A stretch of DNA of 64,000 nt from an uncultured Collinsella sp. (GTDB lineage: Bacteria > Actinomycetota > Coriobacteriia > Coriobacteriales > Coriobacteriaceae). Where the stretch lies: the NCBI GenBank assembly GCA_900768265.1, contig CAAGCF010000023.1, positions 4,062-68,061 of the forward strand, in the 5' to 3' direction. The position numbers and the translations under genes were made by a program. The notes under the pieces were generated by a model. It was given only the letters and a program-made list of their open reading frames with translations. It did not search any database and was not told where the DNA came from. Below are positions 18,136 to 26,042 of this stretch, piece after piece. How positions within the stretch are numbered: position 1 is the first letter of the stretch; each line of letters opens with the position of its first letter.

Positions 18136-18417
18136 TTAGGCTTCAGCAACCTTATGGCCGAGCGCCTTCCCGTAACGGGCCTCGTCGTAGGAGATATCGC
18201 CGTCGACGATCTCGTCCATAGCCATCGAGATGGTATCGGCACCGGAGAGCGCGATGGTGATGTCGTCGACATCCTGGACGGCAAGCACGCGGTTATGCTG
18301 GCCGCGCAGCATGCTATTGATGTCGCAGGCACGCTTAGAGGCAAGCGAAGCGAGCAGGAAGCGGTTGTGATCGGTCTTCTCCAGAAGATCGTCAATGCAA
18401 GGCTTTACAACGGACAC
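18136..18417 (-). CDS. rpoZ: RNA polymerase omega subunit
   Basis: Small subunit that stabilises the beta-prime subunit. The 93-residue product contains the omega core: CIDDLLEKTDHNRFLLASLASKRA (split here as CIDDLLEK and RFLLASLASKRA), then a helix with ITIALSGAD. The start is GTG at 18417 with TGAGG nearby, five bases after the gmk stop. gmk-rpoZ pairing supports the call for a protein this short. Confidence 0.92.
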   Translation of the reverse strand: MSVVKPCIDDLLEKTDHNRFLLASLASKRACDINSMLRGQHNRVLAVQDVDDITIALSGADTISMAMDEIVDGDISYDEARYGKALGHKVAEA

Positions 18418-18422
18418 GGACC

Positions 18423-18992
18423 TCAGATCCTTTCATGCATATCGAGAACGCGAACGAGCTCGTCGGTCGCGCGGTCGAGATCGTCATTCACCACGACGTC
18501 GTCGTAGCGGTCGGCAAGGGCAAGCTCATGGGCGGCGTTTGCCATACGCAGCTCAATCGTCTCGGGCGTCTCGGTACCGCGACCGACCAGACGCTCGCGG
18601 AGCACCTCGAGCGAGGGCGGCTTGATAAAGATCAGCACGGCCTCGGGGAAACGCTCCTTGACCTGCAGGGCACCCTGGACATCAATCTCCAAGATGAGAG
18701 ACGAACCAGAGGCGAGCTTGGACTGAACTTCGCTCACCAACGTGCCGTAGCAGTTACCGTGGACCTCGGCCCACTCAACAAACTCACCGTTTGCCACGCG
18801 GCGGTCGAACTCCTCGCGCGTCAGGAAAAAGTAATTGACGCCATCGACCTCGCCTTTGCGTGGGGCTCGCGTGGTAGCCGAAACCGTCAGGCCCAGGTTC
18901 GAGCGACGCTCGCGCACACGAGTGACGAGCGTGCCCTTGCCCGCGCCTGACGGTCCAGAAATCACAAAGAGCTTTGAATCCTGAGCGCTCAC
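18423..18992 (-). CDS. gmk: Guanylate kinase
   Basis: Phosphorylates GMP to GDP with ATP. The P-loop GPSGAGKGT is at 13-21, the GMP-binding segment has TTRAPRKGEVDGVNYFF, and the lid region contains GRGTETPE with ELRMANA. 189 residues is normal. The start is GTG at 18992, immediately after the mihF stop, which suggests tight coupling. No strong Shine-Dalgarno sequence is seen. Confidence 0.96.
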   Translation of the reverse strand: MSAQDSKLFVISGPSGAGKGTLVTRVRERRSNLGLTVSATTRAPRKGEVDGVNYFFLTREEFDRRVANGEFVEWAEVHGNCYGTLVSEVQSKLASGSSLILEIDVQGALQVKERFPEAVLIFIKPPSLEVLRERLVGRGTETPETIELRMANAAHELALADRYDDVVVNDDLDRATDELVRVLDMHERI

Positions 18993-19301
18993 TTATTTGG
19001 TCAGCTGCTCGAGGAGCTGCTCGCGCTGACGGACGCCAAGGCCCTGGACGCGACGGGTAGCGGAGATGCCGAGCTCCTCCATGATCTTGGCGGCCTTGGC
19101 CTTGCCATAACCGGGGAGAGACTCGATGAGGGTGGAAACCTTCATGCGGGAAGCAATGGGGTCATCGGAGTTGAGCACGGACTCGAGGGACTTCTCGCCC
19201 TTCTTGATCTGCTCACGGAGCTCTGCGCGAGCGTGACGTGCGGCGGCAGCCTTCTCAAGAGCCTGCTTGCGCTGCTCATCGGTAAGCTGAGGGAGTGCCA
19301 T
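18993..19301 (-). CDS. mihF: Integration host factor, actinobacterial type (mIHF)
   Basis: Nucleoid protein found in Actinomycetota, unrelated in sequence to IHF-alpha/beta. The 102 residues have a long N-terminal helix (LTDEQRKQALEKAAAARHARAEL region) and a C-terminal S13-like DNA-binding fold with LIESLPGYGKAKAAKIMEEL and RRVQGLGVRQREQLL. The ATG at 19301 has GGAGG five bases upstream. Its position before gmk-rpoZ is the usual actinobacterial context and is taxonomic evidence for the window. Confidence 0.93.
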   Translation of the reverse strand: MALPQLTDEQRKQALEKAAAARHARAELREQIKKGEKSLESVLNSDDPIASRMKVSTLIESLPGYGKAKAAKIMEELGISATRRVQGLGVRQREQLLEQLTK

Positions 19302-19345
19302 TCGTACCTCCAAATAGTTGGGTTATATCTGATTCAATATTTGGC

Positions 19346-19377
19346 ATTTTAGCACGTAAAACGTACAAAATGCTCAA
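19346..19377 (-). promoter_or_regulatory. Promoter of mihF with inverted repeat
   Basis: TTGAGC, 17 bases, then TGCTAAAAT (extended -10, hexamer TAAAAT). Between the boxes lies ACGTTTTACGT, an inverted repeat of ACGT, which could be an operator. The transcript leader would be about 40 bases. Confidence 0.55.
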
Positions 19378-19431
19378 TTGCGGCTCCATAGGTTAGACGA
19401 TACCCGCAAAAAGTGCAATATATCGCGCTAA

Positions 19432-19495
19432 AAGAAGAGCCCCCGACCTGCGATTCCACACAAAGGATGGGAAAGTTTTCGCAGGCACAGGGGCT
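19432..19495 (-). terminator. Terminator of the pyrimidine operon
   Basis: On the minus strand AGCCCC plus TGCCTGCGA pairs with TCGCAGG plus GGGGGCT across a long 25-base loop, followed by CTTCTTTTA. It is 45 bases beyond the pyrF stop. Confidence 0.7.
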
Positions 19496-19540
19496 AATTT
19501 GTGCTAATGAGACCCAAAAGTGGTGACTTGAGGGAATCTT

Positions 19541-20257
19541 TTACGCGACGTTTTCGACCAGCTCGGCAACGATGGCGTCAAACGCGGCAACCGGATCGTC
19601 GGCGCCGGTAATGGGGCGGCCCACCACGATATGGCTCGCGCCGCGCTCGATAGCCTGGGAAGGCGTGGCCACGCGGGACTGATCGCCCAGCGCAGCACCA
19701 ACCGGACGCACGCCCGGGGTCACAATCAACGCATCGGGGCCCAGCAGCTCACGCATGTCATGAGCCTCCATCGGCGAGCACACGATGCCGTCGATACCGT
19801 TGGCCTGGGCGAGTTTTGCCAGACGGGCGGCCTCCTCGGCAACGGGCGACTCGACGCCGATCTCGCTCAGCGCATCCTGGTTCATGCTCGTAAGCACGGT
19901 GATGGCGACGAGCTTAGCTCGATCCTCGCGTGCCTCCTCGGCACCCTCACGGCAGGCGGCGAGCATAGCACCCGAACCCAAGCCGTGAACCGAAAGCAAG
20001 TCGGCACCGGCAAGTGAGGCCGAACGAGCGGCACCGCGCACCTGATGCGGAATGTCATGGAACTTAAGGTCGAGGAAGACCTTAAAGCCCAGGTCCTTAA
20101 AGGTCTTGACGATCTCGGGACCCTCGGCGTAATAGAGCGTCATGCCCACCTTGAGCCAGGCGGCATGGCCCGAAAGCTCATGGGCGAGCTCGAGCGCACG
20201 CTCACGGTCGCAGTCGAGGGCGACGATAACGCGGTCGCGGGCATCGGTCTCTAGCAT
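19541..20257 (-). CDS. pyrF: Orotidine 5'-phosphate decarboxylase
   Basis: Last step of UMP synthesis. The 238-residue TIM barrel begins MLETDARDRVIVALDCDRE, with the catalytic FLDLKFHDIPHQV segment and VTPGVRP and VVGRPITGADDP near the end. The ATG at 20257 overlaps the pyrD stop by seven bases and has a TAGGTG site; the open frame reaches 30 codons further but inside pyrD. Group I subfamily by the DLKFHDIP motif. Confidence 0.95.
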   Translation of the reverse strand: MLETDARDRVIVALDCDRERALELAHELSGHAAWLKVGMTLYYAEGPEIVKTFKDLGFKVFLDLKFHDIPHQVRGAARSASLAGADLLSVHGLGSGAMLAACREGAEEAREDRAKLVAITVLTSMNQDALSEIGVESPVAEEAARLAKLAQANGIDGIVCSPMEAHDMRELLGPDALIVTPGVRPVGAALGDQSRVATPSQAIERGASHIVVGRPITGADDPVAAFDAIVAELVENVA

Positions 20258-21174
20258 TCGAAAGCACCTACCAGCTCGTTGATGTCCTTCACGCCCTGGG
20301 ACTCGGCCCAGGCCTCGAGCTCGCGCGCAATCTTGAGCGAAGCGCACGGATCGACGAAGTTGGCCATTCCGACCGATACGCAGGTAGCGCCAGCCAGGAT
20401 AAACTCGGCCGCGTCCTCACCGGTCATGACGCCGCCGACACCGTTGATGGGAATGTCGACGGCTTGGGCAACCTCCCAGACCATACGCACGGCGATGTGA
20501 TGGCACAGCGGGCCCGAAAGACCGCCCTTGGGCTTGGCCACACGCGACTTGCGGGTGTGGACGTCGATGGCCATACCCTGGATGGAGTTGATGACCGAAA
20601 GACCATCGGCACCGGCGGCCTCGAGAGCCTTGGCAATCTCGGCAACGTTGACCGGGGCCATCTTCACAAACAGCGGCTTGTCGGTCACCTTGCGGCACGC
20701 GGCCATGACGGCAGAGGCGCCCTCGGGCGTGGAGCCCATGGCGGCACCGCCGGCAGCAATGTTGGGGCAGCTCACGTTGATCTCATAGCCGGCAGCCCAG
20801 GGGCACAGCTCGACATACATCTCGAGCGCACGGACAAACTCGTCCACGGAATGACCGGCAACCTGGCAGATGACCTGGCAACCGTCCTTGGAGAGCTGCT
20901 CGAGCCACGGACCGGACTCGCGGGCGAAAGCGGCCACACCGGGGTTCTGCAGGCCCACGGAATTGATCATGCCACCGGGGATCTCGGCCATGCGGGGTGC
21001 GGGATTGCCGGGCCAGGGCTCGGCAGCGCAACCCTTGGTGGTGATGGCACCCAGCTGGGAGACATCAAAGAAGTTCTGGAACTGCCAACCGTAGCCAAAG
21101 GTACCGGCTGCGGTGTTGATGGGGTTCTGCATCTTAACGCCGCCGAAATCGACGGCCATGTTCACGGTACCCAC
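20251..21174 (-). CDS. pyrD: Dihydroorotate dehydrogenase, type 1B catalytic subunit
   Basis: FMN TIM-barrel enzyme that oxidises dihydroorotate to orotate and passes electrons to PyrK. The catalytic base is C136 in INVSCPN, which with the adjacent pyrK marks the NAD-dependent heterotetrameric 1B class. Other motifs are NTAAGTFGYG and GVGGVMTGEDA. The start is GTG at 21174, sharing one base with the pyrK stop and preceded by AAGGTGG. Confidence 0.95.
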   Translation of the reverse strand: MGTVNMAVDFGGVKMQNPINTAAGTFGYGWQFQNFFDVSQLGAITTKGCAAEPWPGNPAPRMAEIPGGMINSVGLQNPGVAAFARESGPWLEQLSKDGCQVICQVAGHSVDEFVRALEMYVELCPWAAGYEINVSCPNIAAGGAAMGSTPEGASAVMAACRKVTDKPLFVKMAPVNVAEIAKALEAAGADGLSVINSIQGMAIDVHTRKSRVAKPKGGLSGPLCHHIAVRMVWEVAQAVDIPINGVGGVMTGEDAAEFILAGATCVSVGMANFVDPCASLKIARELEAWAESQGVKDINELVGAFEC

Positions 21175-21965
21175 TAGAAGACCACCACCTTGGAAGCATC
21201 AAACACGGGGCCGCACATGCAGGCGCCCTTCATACCGTCGACCGTCTCGACATTGCAGGTGTTGCAGGCACCAAAGCCGCAGCTCATCATGCGCTCGAGC
21301 GACACCTCGCAGTACGCGCCGGCCTCGGCGGCAGCGGCGGCGACCTTCTTCATCATGACGGCGGGACCACAGCTGGCGACGTAGTCGTAACCGCCCTCGC
21401 CAAGCAGCTCGGCGGCAGGATCGGTGCAGAAGCCGTGCGTGCCCAGTGATCCATCGTCGGTGCACACGTTAACCGTGGCTCCCAGCGCGCGGAACTCATC
21501 GACGCCCACGGCCTTGGACGCGGTGCCAAAGCCCAGGCACACGTCGACGGTCACACCCTGCTCGGCAAGCAAGTCAGCCAGGCAGAGCACGGGCGGAACA
21601 CCGATGCCGCCCGCCACGAGCAGCGCCTTCCTGGTGCCCTCGGGCACAAGCCAGCCGCGGCCGCCGGGGCCCAGCAAGTTGGAGGTGGAGCCAGGGGCCA
21701 TCTGCGACAGACGACGGGTATCATCGCCCACGACGGCGTACCACAGCTCGACGGTGCCGGCCTCGGCGTCGGCGCGATAGAAGCTCAGGGGCACGCGAAG
21801 CAGCGAGGAAGCATCGCCCGGCACGGCGATATTCACGAACTGACCGGGCTTGAGCGCACTTGCAAGCTTGGGGGCCGAGATAACGAGCGAGAAGATGCCG
21901 TCGGCGATCTCCTGGTTCGAGACGACCTCGAAGTCGTGCATGCGTGCAGTGGAAGGTGTGGGCAT
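21174..21965 (-). CDS. pyrK: Dihydroorotate dehydrogenase electron-transfer subunit
   Basis: FAD and [2Fe-2S] subunit that links PyrD to NAD. An FAD-binding beta-barrel (LRVPLSFYRAD), an NAD-binding domain (LVAGGIGVPPVL), and C-terminal cluster ligands C229, C234, C237 and C249 in CGFGACNTC and GACMCGP are all present. 263 residues is normal. It overlaps pyrD by one base. Confidence 0.95.
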   Translation of the reverse strand: MPTPSTARMHDFEVVSNQEIADGIFSLVISAPKLASALKPGQFVNIAVPGDASSLLRVPLSFYRADAEAGTVELWYAVVGDDTRRLSQMAPGSTSNLLGPGGRGWLVPEGTRKALLVAGGIGVPPVLCLADLLAEQGVTVDVCLGFGTASKAVGVDEFRALGATVNVCTDDGSLGTHGFCTDPAAELLGEGGYDYVASCGPAVMMKKVAAAAAEAGAYCEVSLERMMSCGFGACNTCNVETVDGMKGACMCGPVFDASKVVVF

Positions 21966-22057
21966 AGACGCTCCAATCCCCCATGCGGTTGCATGGTTCA
22001 GGCGAACAGAAAGCGCGGCACCGCAAGGGCGCCGCGCACAAAAGCGATAAGGCTATG

Positions 22058-23347
22058 CTAGCAGATGCAGCCGTCGGCAAGCGTCTGCTTACCGCCGACA
22101 AACACATCGGTGGCACGACCGGTGAGCGTGCGGCCGGCAAAACCGGAGTTCTCGGCACGCGACTCGTAACCGTCCTCGCCGACCGTCCAGGTAGCAGCGG
22201 GATCGAACACGGTCAGGTCGGCAACGGAGCCCGCCTTGACTTGAACCTGGTCCAGACCCAAGATCTCACGCGGCTTGATGGCCATGAGCTCGACCATGCG
22301 GCCCATGCTCATCTTGCCCGTGTTGACCAGCTCGGTGAGCACAAGCGACAGCGAAGTCTCGAGGCCGATCATGCCAAAGGGCGCAAGCTCGAACTCGCGG
22401 GCCTTCTCCCACGGGGTATGGGGAGCGTGGTCGGTGACGATGGCGTCGACGGTGCCGTCGATGACGCCCTGACGGATAGCCTCGGCGTCCTCCTCGGTAC
22501 GCAGCGGCGGATTGACCTTGAGCGAGGTGTTGTAGGTCTCGTCCAGGTCGTTCTCGGTCAGGAACATGTGGTGCGGGGTGGCCTCGCAGGTGACCTGCAC
22601 GCCAGCGGCCTTACCGGCACGCACGAGCTCCAGGCCATGGGCGGTGGAGATATGCTGGATGTGCAACTTGGCACCGGTCAGCTTGGCGATCTCGATATCG
22701 CGAGCGATCTGCAGCTCCTCGCCTGCCGCCGGCCAGCCCTCGAGGGCCAGACGGGTAGAGACCTTGCCCTCGTTGATCTGACCGTGACCGACCAGGTCCT
22801 CGTCCTGGCAATGGCTCATAAAGACCTTGCCGAACATCTTGCCGTAGTCCATGCAGCGACGGAGCATGCCCGCACCCTGCACGCCGCGACCGTCGTCGGT
22901 GAAGGCGACGGCGCCGTGGGCAACCATATCGCCCATCTCGGACATAGCCTCGCCCTTAAGACCGCGGGTCATGGCGCCAGAAGGATAGACGCGGCAGTGG
23001 CCGACCTCGGCAGCGCGGGACTTGACGAACTCAACGACGGTACCGTTATCGGTAACGGGGTCGGTGTTGGGCATGGCGCACACGCCGGTGAAGCCGCCCT
23101 TGGCAGCTGCGCGGGTGCCGCTCTCGATGTCCTCTTTGACCTCGTAACCGGGCTCGCGCAGGTGGACGTGCATGTCCACCAGGCCGGGGACGAGGTACTT
23201 ACCGGAAAGGTCGCGGACCTCGGCTCCCTCGGCGGCGAGGTTCTCGCCGACCTCGGCGATCTTGCCGCCGTCGATCAGGACGTCAACGACACCGTCAAGC
23301 TCGACGGACGGGTCGACGACGTGGGCATTCTTAAGAAGCAAGGCCAT
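22058..23347 (-). CDS. pyrC: Dihydroorotase
   Basis: Cyclises carbamoyl aspartate to dihydroorotate. It is an amidohydrolase TIM barrel of the multifunctional (type I) group: metal ligands H60 and H62 in DMHVHLREPG, later HCQDED, HIQHISTAHG and the catalytic DHAPHTPWEK. 429 residues from the ATG at 23347, which has GGAGG seven bases upstream and lies inside the last codons of pyrB (17-base overlap). Confidence 0.95.
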   Translation of the reverse strand: MALLLKNAHVVDPSVELDGVVDVLIDGGKIAEVGENLAAEGAEVRDLSGKYLVPGLVDMHVHLREPGYEVKEDIESGTRAAAKGGFTGVCAMPNTDPVTDNGTVVEFVKSRAAEVGHCRVYPSGAMTRGLKGEAMSEMGDMVAHGAVAFTDDGRGVQGAGMLRRCMDYGKMFGKVFMSHCQDEDLVGHGQINEGKVSTRLALEGWPAAGEELQIARDIEIAKLTGAKLHIQHISTAHGLELVRAGKAAGVQVTCEATPHHMFLTENDLDETYNTSLKVNPPLRTEEDAEAIRQGVIDGTVDAIVTDHAPHTPWEKAREFELAPFGMIGLETSLSLVLTELVNTGKMSMGRMVELMAIKPREILGLDQVQVKAGSVADLTVFDPAATWTVGEDGYESRAENSGFAGRTLTGRATDVFVGGKQTLADGCIC

Positions 23348-24275
23348 TATCGGCACCTCCAAGCAGCAGATACAGGATAGCCATACGCACGCAGATACCG
23401 GCGTAGACCTGCTCCAGGATGACGGAGCGTTGCGGGTGGTCGGCCATATAGGAGTCGAACTCGACGCCGCGGTTGATGGGGCCCGGGTGGCAAATGATCG
23501 CGTCGGGCTTCATGAGCTTCTCACGGTCCTTGGTCAGGCCGAAGAGCTTGTGGTACTCGCGAATGGTCGGGAACGGGGCACCCTCGAGTCGCTCCTGCTG
23601 CACGCGCAGCATGTAGACGACGTCCAGTTCGGGCAGGACGGAATCGAGATCGCTCGTCACGTGGTCGCAGCCCAGAACCTCGGGCGCCGGCGGCAGCAGC
23701 GTGCCGGGGGCGACGGCGTAGGTCTCGCAACCCATGATCTTCAACGCGGGGATCAGCGAGCCGCAAACGCGGGAGTGGGCGATGTCGCCGACGACGGCGA
23801 CCTTCAGACCGTGGAAGTCACCCTTGTGCTCCCAGATGGTGTACAGGTCGAGCAGGGCCTGCGTGGGGTGGTTGTGCTTACCGTCACCGGCGCAGATAAC
23901 ACTCGCGGGCGAATTCTGCGTGACGATGTAGGGAGCACCGGCATGCTTGTCGCGCACGACGATGCAATCGATCTTGTAGGCGTTGAGGGTCTCGACGGTA
24001 TCGACGAGGCTCTCGCCCTTGACCGTGGAGGTCGAGGAGCCGCCGAAGTTGAGGCTGTCGGCCGAAAGACGCTTCTCGGCGAGCTCGAAGGAGCTGCGGG
24101 TACGCGTCGAGGGCTCATTGAACATGTTGACGATTGTCTTGCCCTTGAGCGTGGGGACCTTCTTGATGGCACGCTCGTTGACCTCGGAGAACGCCTTGGC
24201 GGTCTCGAGGATGAGCTTGATGTCCTCTTCGGAGTACTCGGTAATGTCGATCAGGTGCTTATGGTTGAATGCCAC
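23331..24275 (-). CDS. pyrB: Aspartate carbamoyltransferase catalytic subunit
   Basis: Joins carbamoyl phosphate and aspartate. The carbamoyl-phosphate loop NEPSTRTRSSFE is at 53-64, followed by HPTQALLDLYTI and a HPGPINRG segment. The start is GTG at 24275, four bases after the pyrR stop. GGGAGGTGAG lies upstream at a somewhat long spacing, and the 314-residue length fits the family. No regulatory pyrI follows, so the enzyme is probably a simple trimer. Confidence 0.94.
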   Translation of the reverse strand: MAFNHKHLIDITEYSEEDIKLILETAKAFSEVNERAIKKVPTLKGKTIVNMFNEPSTRTRSSFELAEKRLSADSLNFGGSSTSTVKGESLVDTVETLNAYKIDCIVVRDKHAGAPYIVTQNSPASVICAGDGKHNHPTQALLDLYTIWEHKGDFHGLKVAVVGDIAHSRVCGSLIPALKIMGCETYAVAPGTLLPPAPEVLGCDHVTSDLDSVLPELDVVYMLRVQQERLEGAPFPTIREYHKLFGLTKDREKLMKPDAIICHPGPINRGVEFDSYMADHPQRSVILEQVYAGICVRMAILYLLLGGADNGLAS

Positions 24276-24279
24276 GGTA

Positions 24280-24876
<597 letters not shown>

Positions 24877-24903
24877 TCACATGTCTTGACTGCTGACACA
24901 GTC

Positions 24904-24993
24904 AAAAAAATAGATGCCCGACCGCTCAAAGCGGAACCAGACACCCACAGGAAGTACTGCTCATTGACAGCTATGTAATTCCATGTGGGTATC
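24904..24993 (-). promoter_or_regulatory. Attenuator-like leader of the pyr operon
   Basis: Two overlapping hairpins are seen on the minus strand. The promoter-proximal one pairs GATACCCACA-GGAA (24980-24993) with TTCC-TGTGGGTGTC (24940-24953). The second uses GTGTCTGG-CCGC with GCGG-TCGGGCAT (24914-24944) through GU pairs and is followed by seven T's. They share bases 24940-24945, so they exclude each other. This fits PyrR-type attenuation, but I do not recognise the classical PyrR-binding loop. Two tiny overlapping frames (MELHSCQ; MSSTSCGCLVPL) also lie here. Confidence 0.6.
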
Positions 24994-25118
24994 TCGTACC
25001 CCTTTAATGGTCAAGGCATAGTGTAGCCAACATCGGGCTCAATTGCGAGCATAAATACTAGCCAATCCGTAAACGGAGCCAATCGCTCCATAAACCTATA
25101 TATATTTGTGGTACGCGC

Positions 25119-25147
25119 TTGAAAACCTTGTTGCGAGCTGGCATAAT
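25119..25147 (+). promoter_or_regulatory. Candidate promoter facing rpmB
   Basis: TTGAAA, 17 bases, CATAAT. It would give a transcript starting about 160 bases before rpmB, either a long leader or an unannotated small RNA. In the rest of the gap 24994-25218 I see no gene. Confidence 0.45.
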
Positions 25148-25218
25148 CCCCTCTGCTGCACGCAAATCGGATCTACGTCCAGGGCCGTAGCGTGGGCACT
25201 ATCGCCAAAAGAGAAATA

Positions 25219-25262
25219 TCTCTGTGTAGATTGCGCACAGAGACATGCTTCTGTGCTATAGT
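25219..25262 (+). promoter_or_regulatory. rpmB promoter with inverted-repeat operator
   Basis: TGCTATAGT (25254-25262) is an extended -10; TTGCGC (25231-25236) is a possible -35. TCTCTGTG (25219-25226) and CACAGAGA (25236-25243) form a perfect 8-bp inverted repeat over the -35 region, in the position expected for a repressor. The regulator is unknown. Confidence 0.55.
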
Positions 25263-25316
25263 TCAGGCTTGTTTGTTAACGCGACATGTTCGTTTGTCGC
25301 CCAAGGAGGGTCAGTT

Positions 25317-25505
25317 ATGTCCAAAGTTTGCGAAGTTTGCGGTAAGCACCCCGTTGCCGGTCGCTCCATCAGCCACTCTCACCGCGTCACCAACCGTAAG
25401 TTCCGCCCCAACATCCAGCGCGTCTACGTCGTCGTCGATGGTCACCGTCGCAAGATGAACGTTTGCTCCACCTGCCTCAAGTCCGGCAAGGTTGCGCGCT
25501 CCTAA
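25317..25505 (+). CDS. rpmB: 50S ribosomal protein L28
   Basis: The 62-residue product has CEVCGKHPVAGRSISHSHR and a second pair CSTC near the end, so it is the zinc-binding (four-cysteine) form of L28. The ATG at 25317 has AGGAGG nine bases upstream; the frame is open for 24 codons before it. Monocistronic, with its own promoter and a strong terminator. Confidence 0.96.
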   Translation: MSKVCEVCGKHPVAGRSISHSHRVTNRKFRPNIQRVYVVVDGHRRKMNVCSTCLKSGKVARS

Positions 25506-25573
25506 ATAAGGTCTTACCAACAAGTACCTCGGACTCTCCGGGTCAAAGACCTCGCGTTCACATAGAACTTACC

Positions 25574-25606
25574 AAAGGCGCCCTCCCCTACGGAGGGCGC
25601 CTTTTT
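25574..25606 (+). terminator. Intrinsic terminator of rpmB
   Basis: AAAGGCGCCCTCC pairs with GGAGGGCGCCTTT around CCTAC and is followed by a short T run. It lies 68 bases after the stop and directly borders the transposase relic. Confidence 0.92.
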
Positions 25607-25884
25607 GCACTCATTGGGGACAGGCTTACATGAGTGCTTTCGAGCATAGGGGCCGCATCACAAATATCAAAAGGATCGTAGCCCAGCTGATATGCTTTGC
25701 AACTTGACCAGCAGTACGACTCGAGCGAGTCAAGCGCACTTTTCACAGGATTGAGATGGATGTAATCGAGCAGCTGCACCGCCTGCGTGTCCGACTCAAC
25801 CGCGCCCCGCGAATAGCGATTATCAAACAGTTGCCCCGTTCTCCCCGTTTTCCCATTGAAATACTCATGCAAGTCTGTCCCCAA
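25588..25884 (-). pseudogene. C-terminal fragment of a REP-associated (IS200-like, Y1) transposase
   Basis: The 98-residue frame contains the C-terminal pattern of RAYT/TnpA-REP proteins: GQLFDNRYSR, LLDYIHLNPVKSAL and YCWSSCKAYQLGY. The N-terminal half with the HUH metal-binding motif is missing. The frame opens with a TTG inside the right terminal repeat and runs out into the rpmB terminator, so it is not a real start or end. It is the filling of a small relic element (25607-25888) and is unlikely to encode an active enzyme. Confidence 0.8.
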
Positions 25885-25888
25885 TGAG
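25607..25888. mobile_element. Short RAYT/IS200-type relic with hairpin ends
   Basis: Both ends carry the same 19-base sequence in inverted orientation with two mismatches (CTCATTGGGGACAG core; 25610-25628 and 25870-25888). Each end also folds: GCACTCAT/ATGAGTGC at the left (25607-25614 with 25630-25637) and CTCAT/ATGAG at the right (25864-25868 with 25884-25888). Imperfect hairpins at the ends are what Y1 transposases recognise. The element sits between the rpmB terminator and adhE. Confidence 0.65.
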
Positions 25889-25921
25889 CGAGGTGATGCA
25901 GTAGGCGGATAGTTTTTAGTT

Positions 25922-25949
25922 AAAACGCTTCATTAAGTTGAAGCGTTTT
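25922..25949 (+). terminator. Symmetric hairpin upstream of adhE
   Basis: AAAACGCTTC and GAAGCGTTTT form a perfect 10-bp stem with an eight-base loop. T runs are present on both strands, so it can act as a bidirectional terminator insulating adhE. It could also be an operator. Confidence 0.5.
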
Positions 25950-25993
25950 AGTGTGCCTTTTACGGGAATCTTACCGTTCGCCGAATAATTTCT

Positions 25994-26002
25994 TGCTATC
26001 AT
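25994..26002 (+). promoter_or_regulatory. adhE extended -10 promoter
   Basis: TGCTATCAT matches an extended -10, with TTACCG 17 bases before the TG as a weak -35. It starts a leader of about 35 bases before the ATG. No Rex-type palindrome was found. Confidence 0.5.
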
Positions 26003-26042
26003 GCAAGGCGTAGGGTAAATCTCCGATCGCAAGGAGACACAA

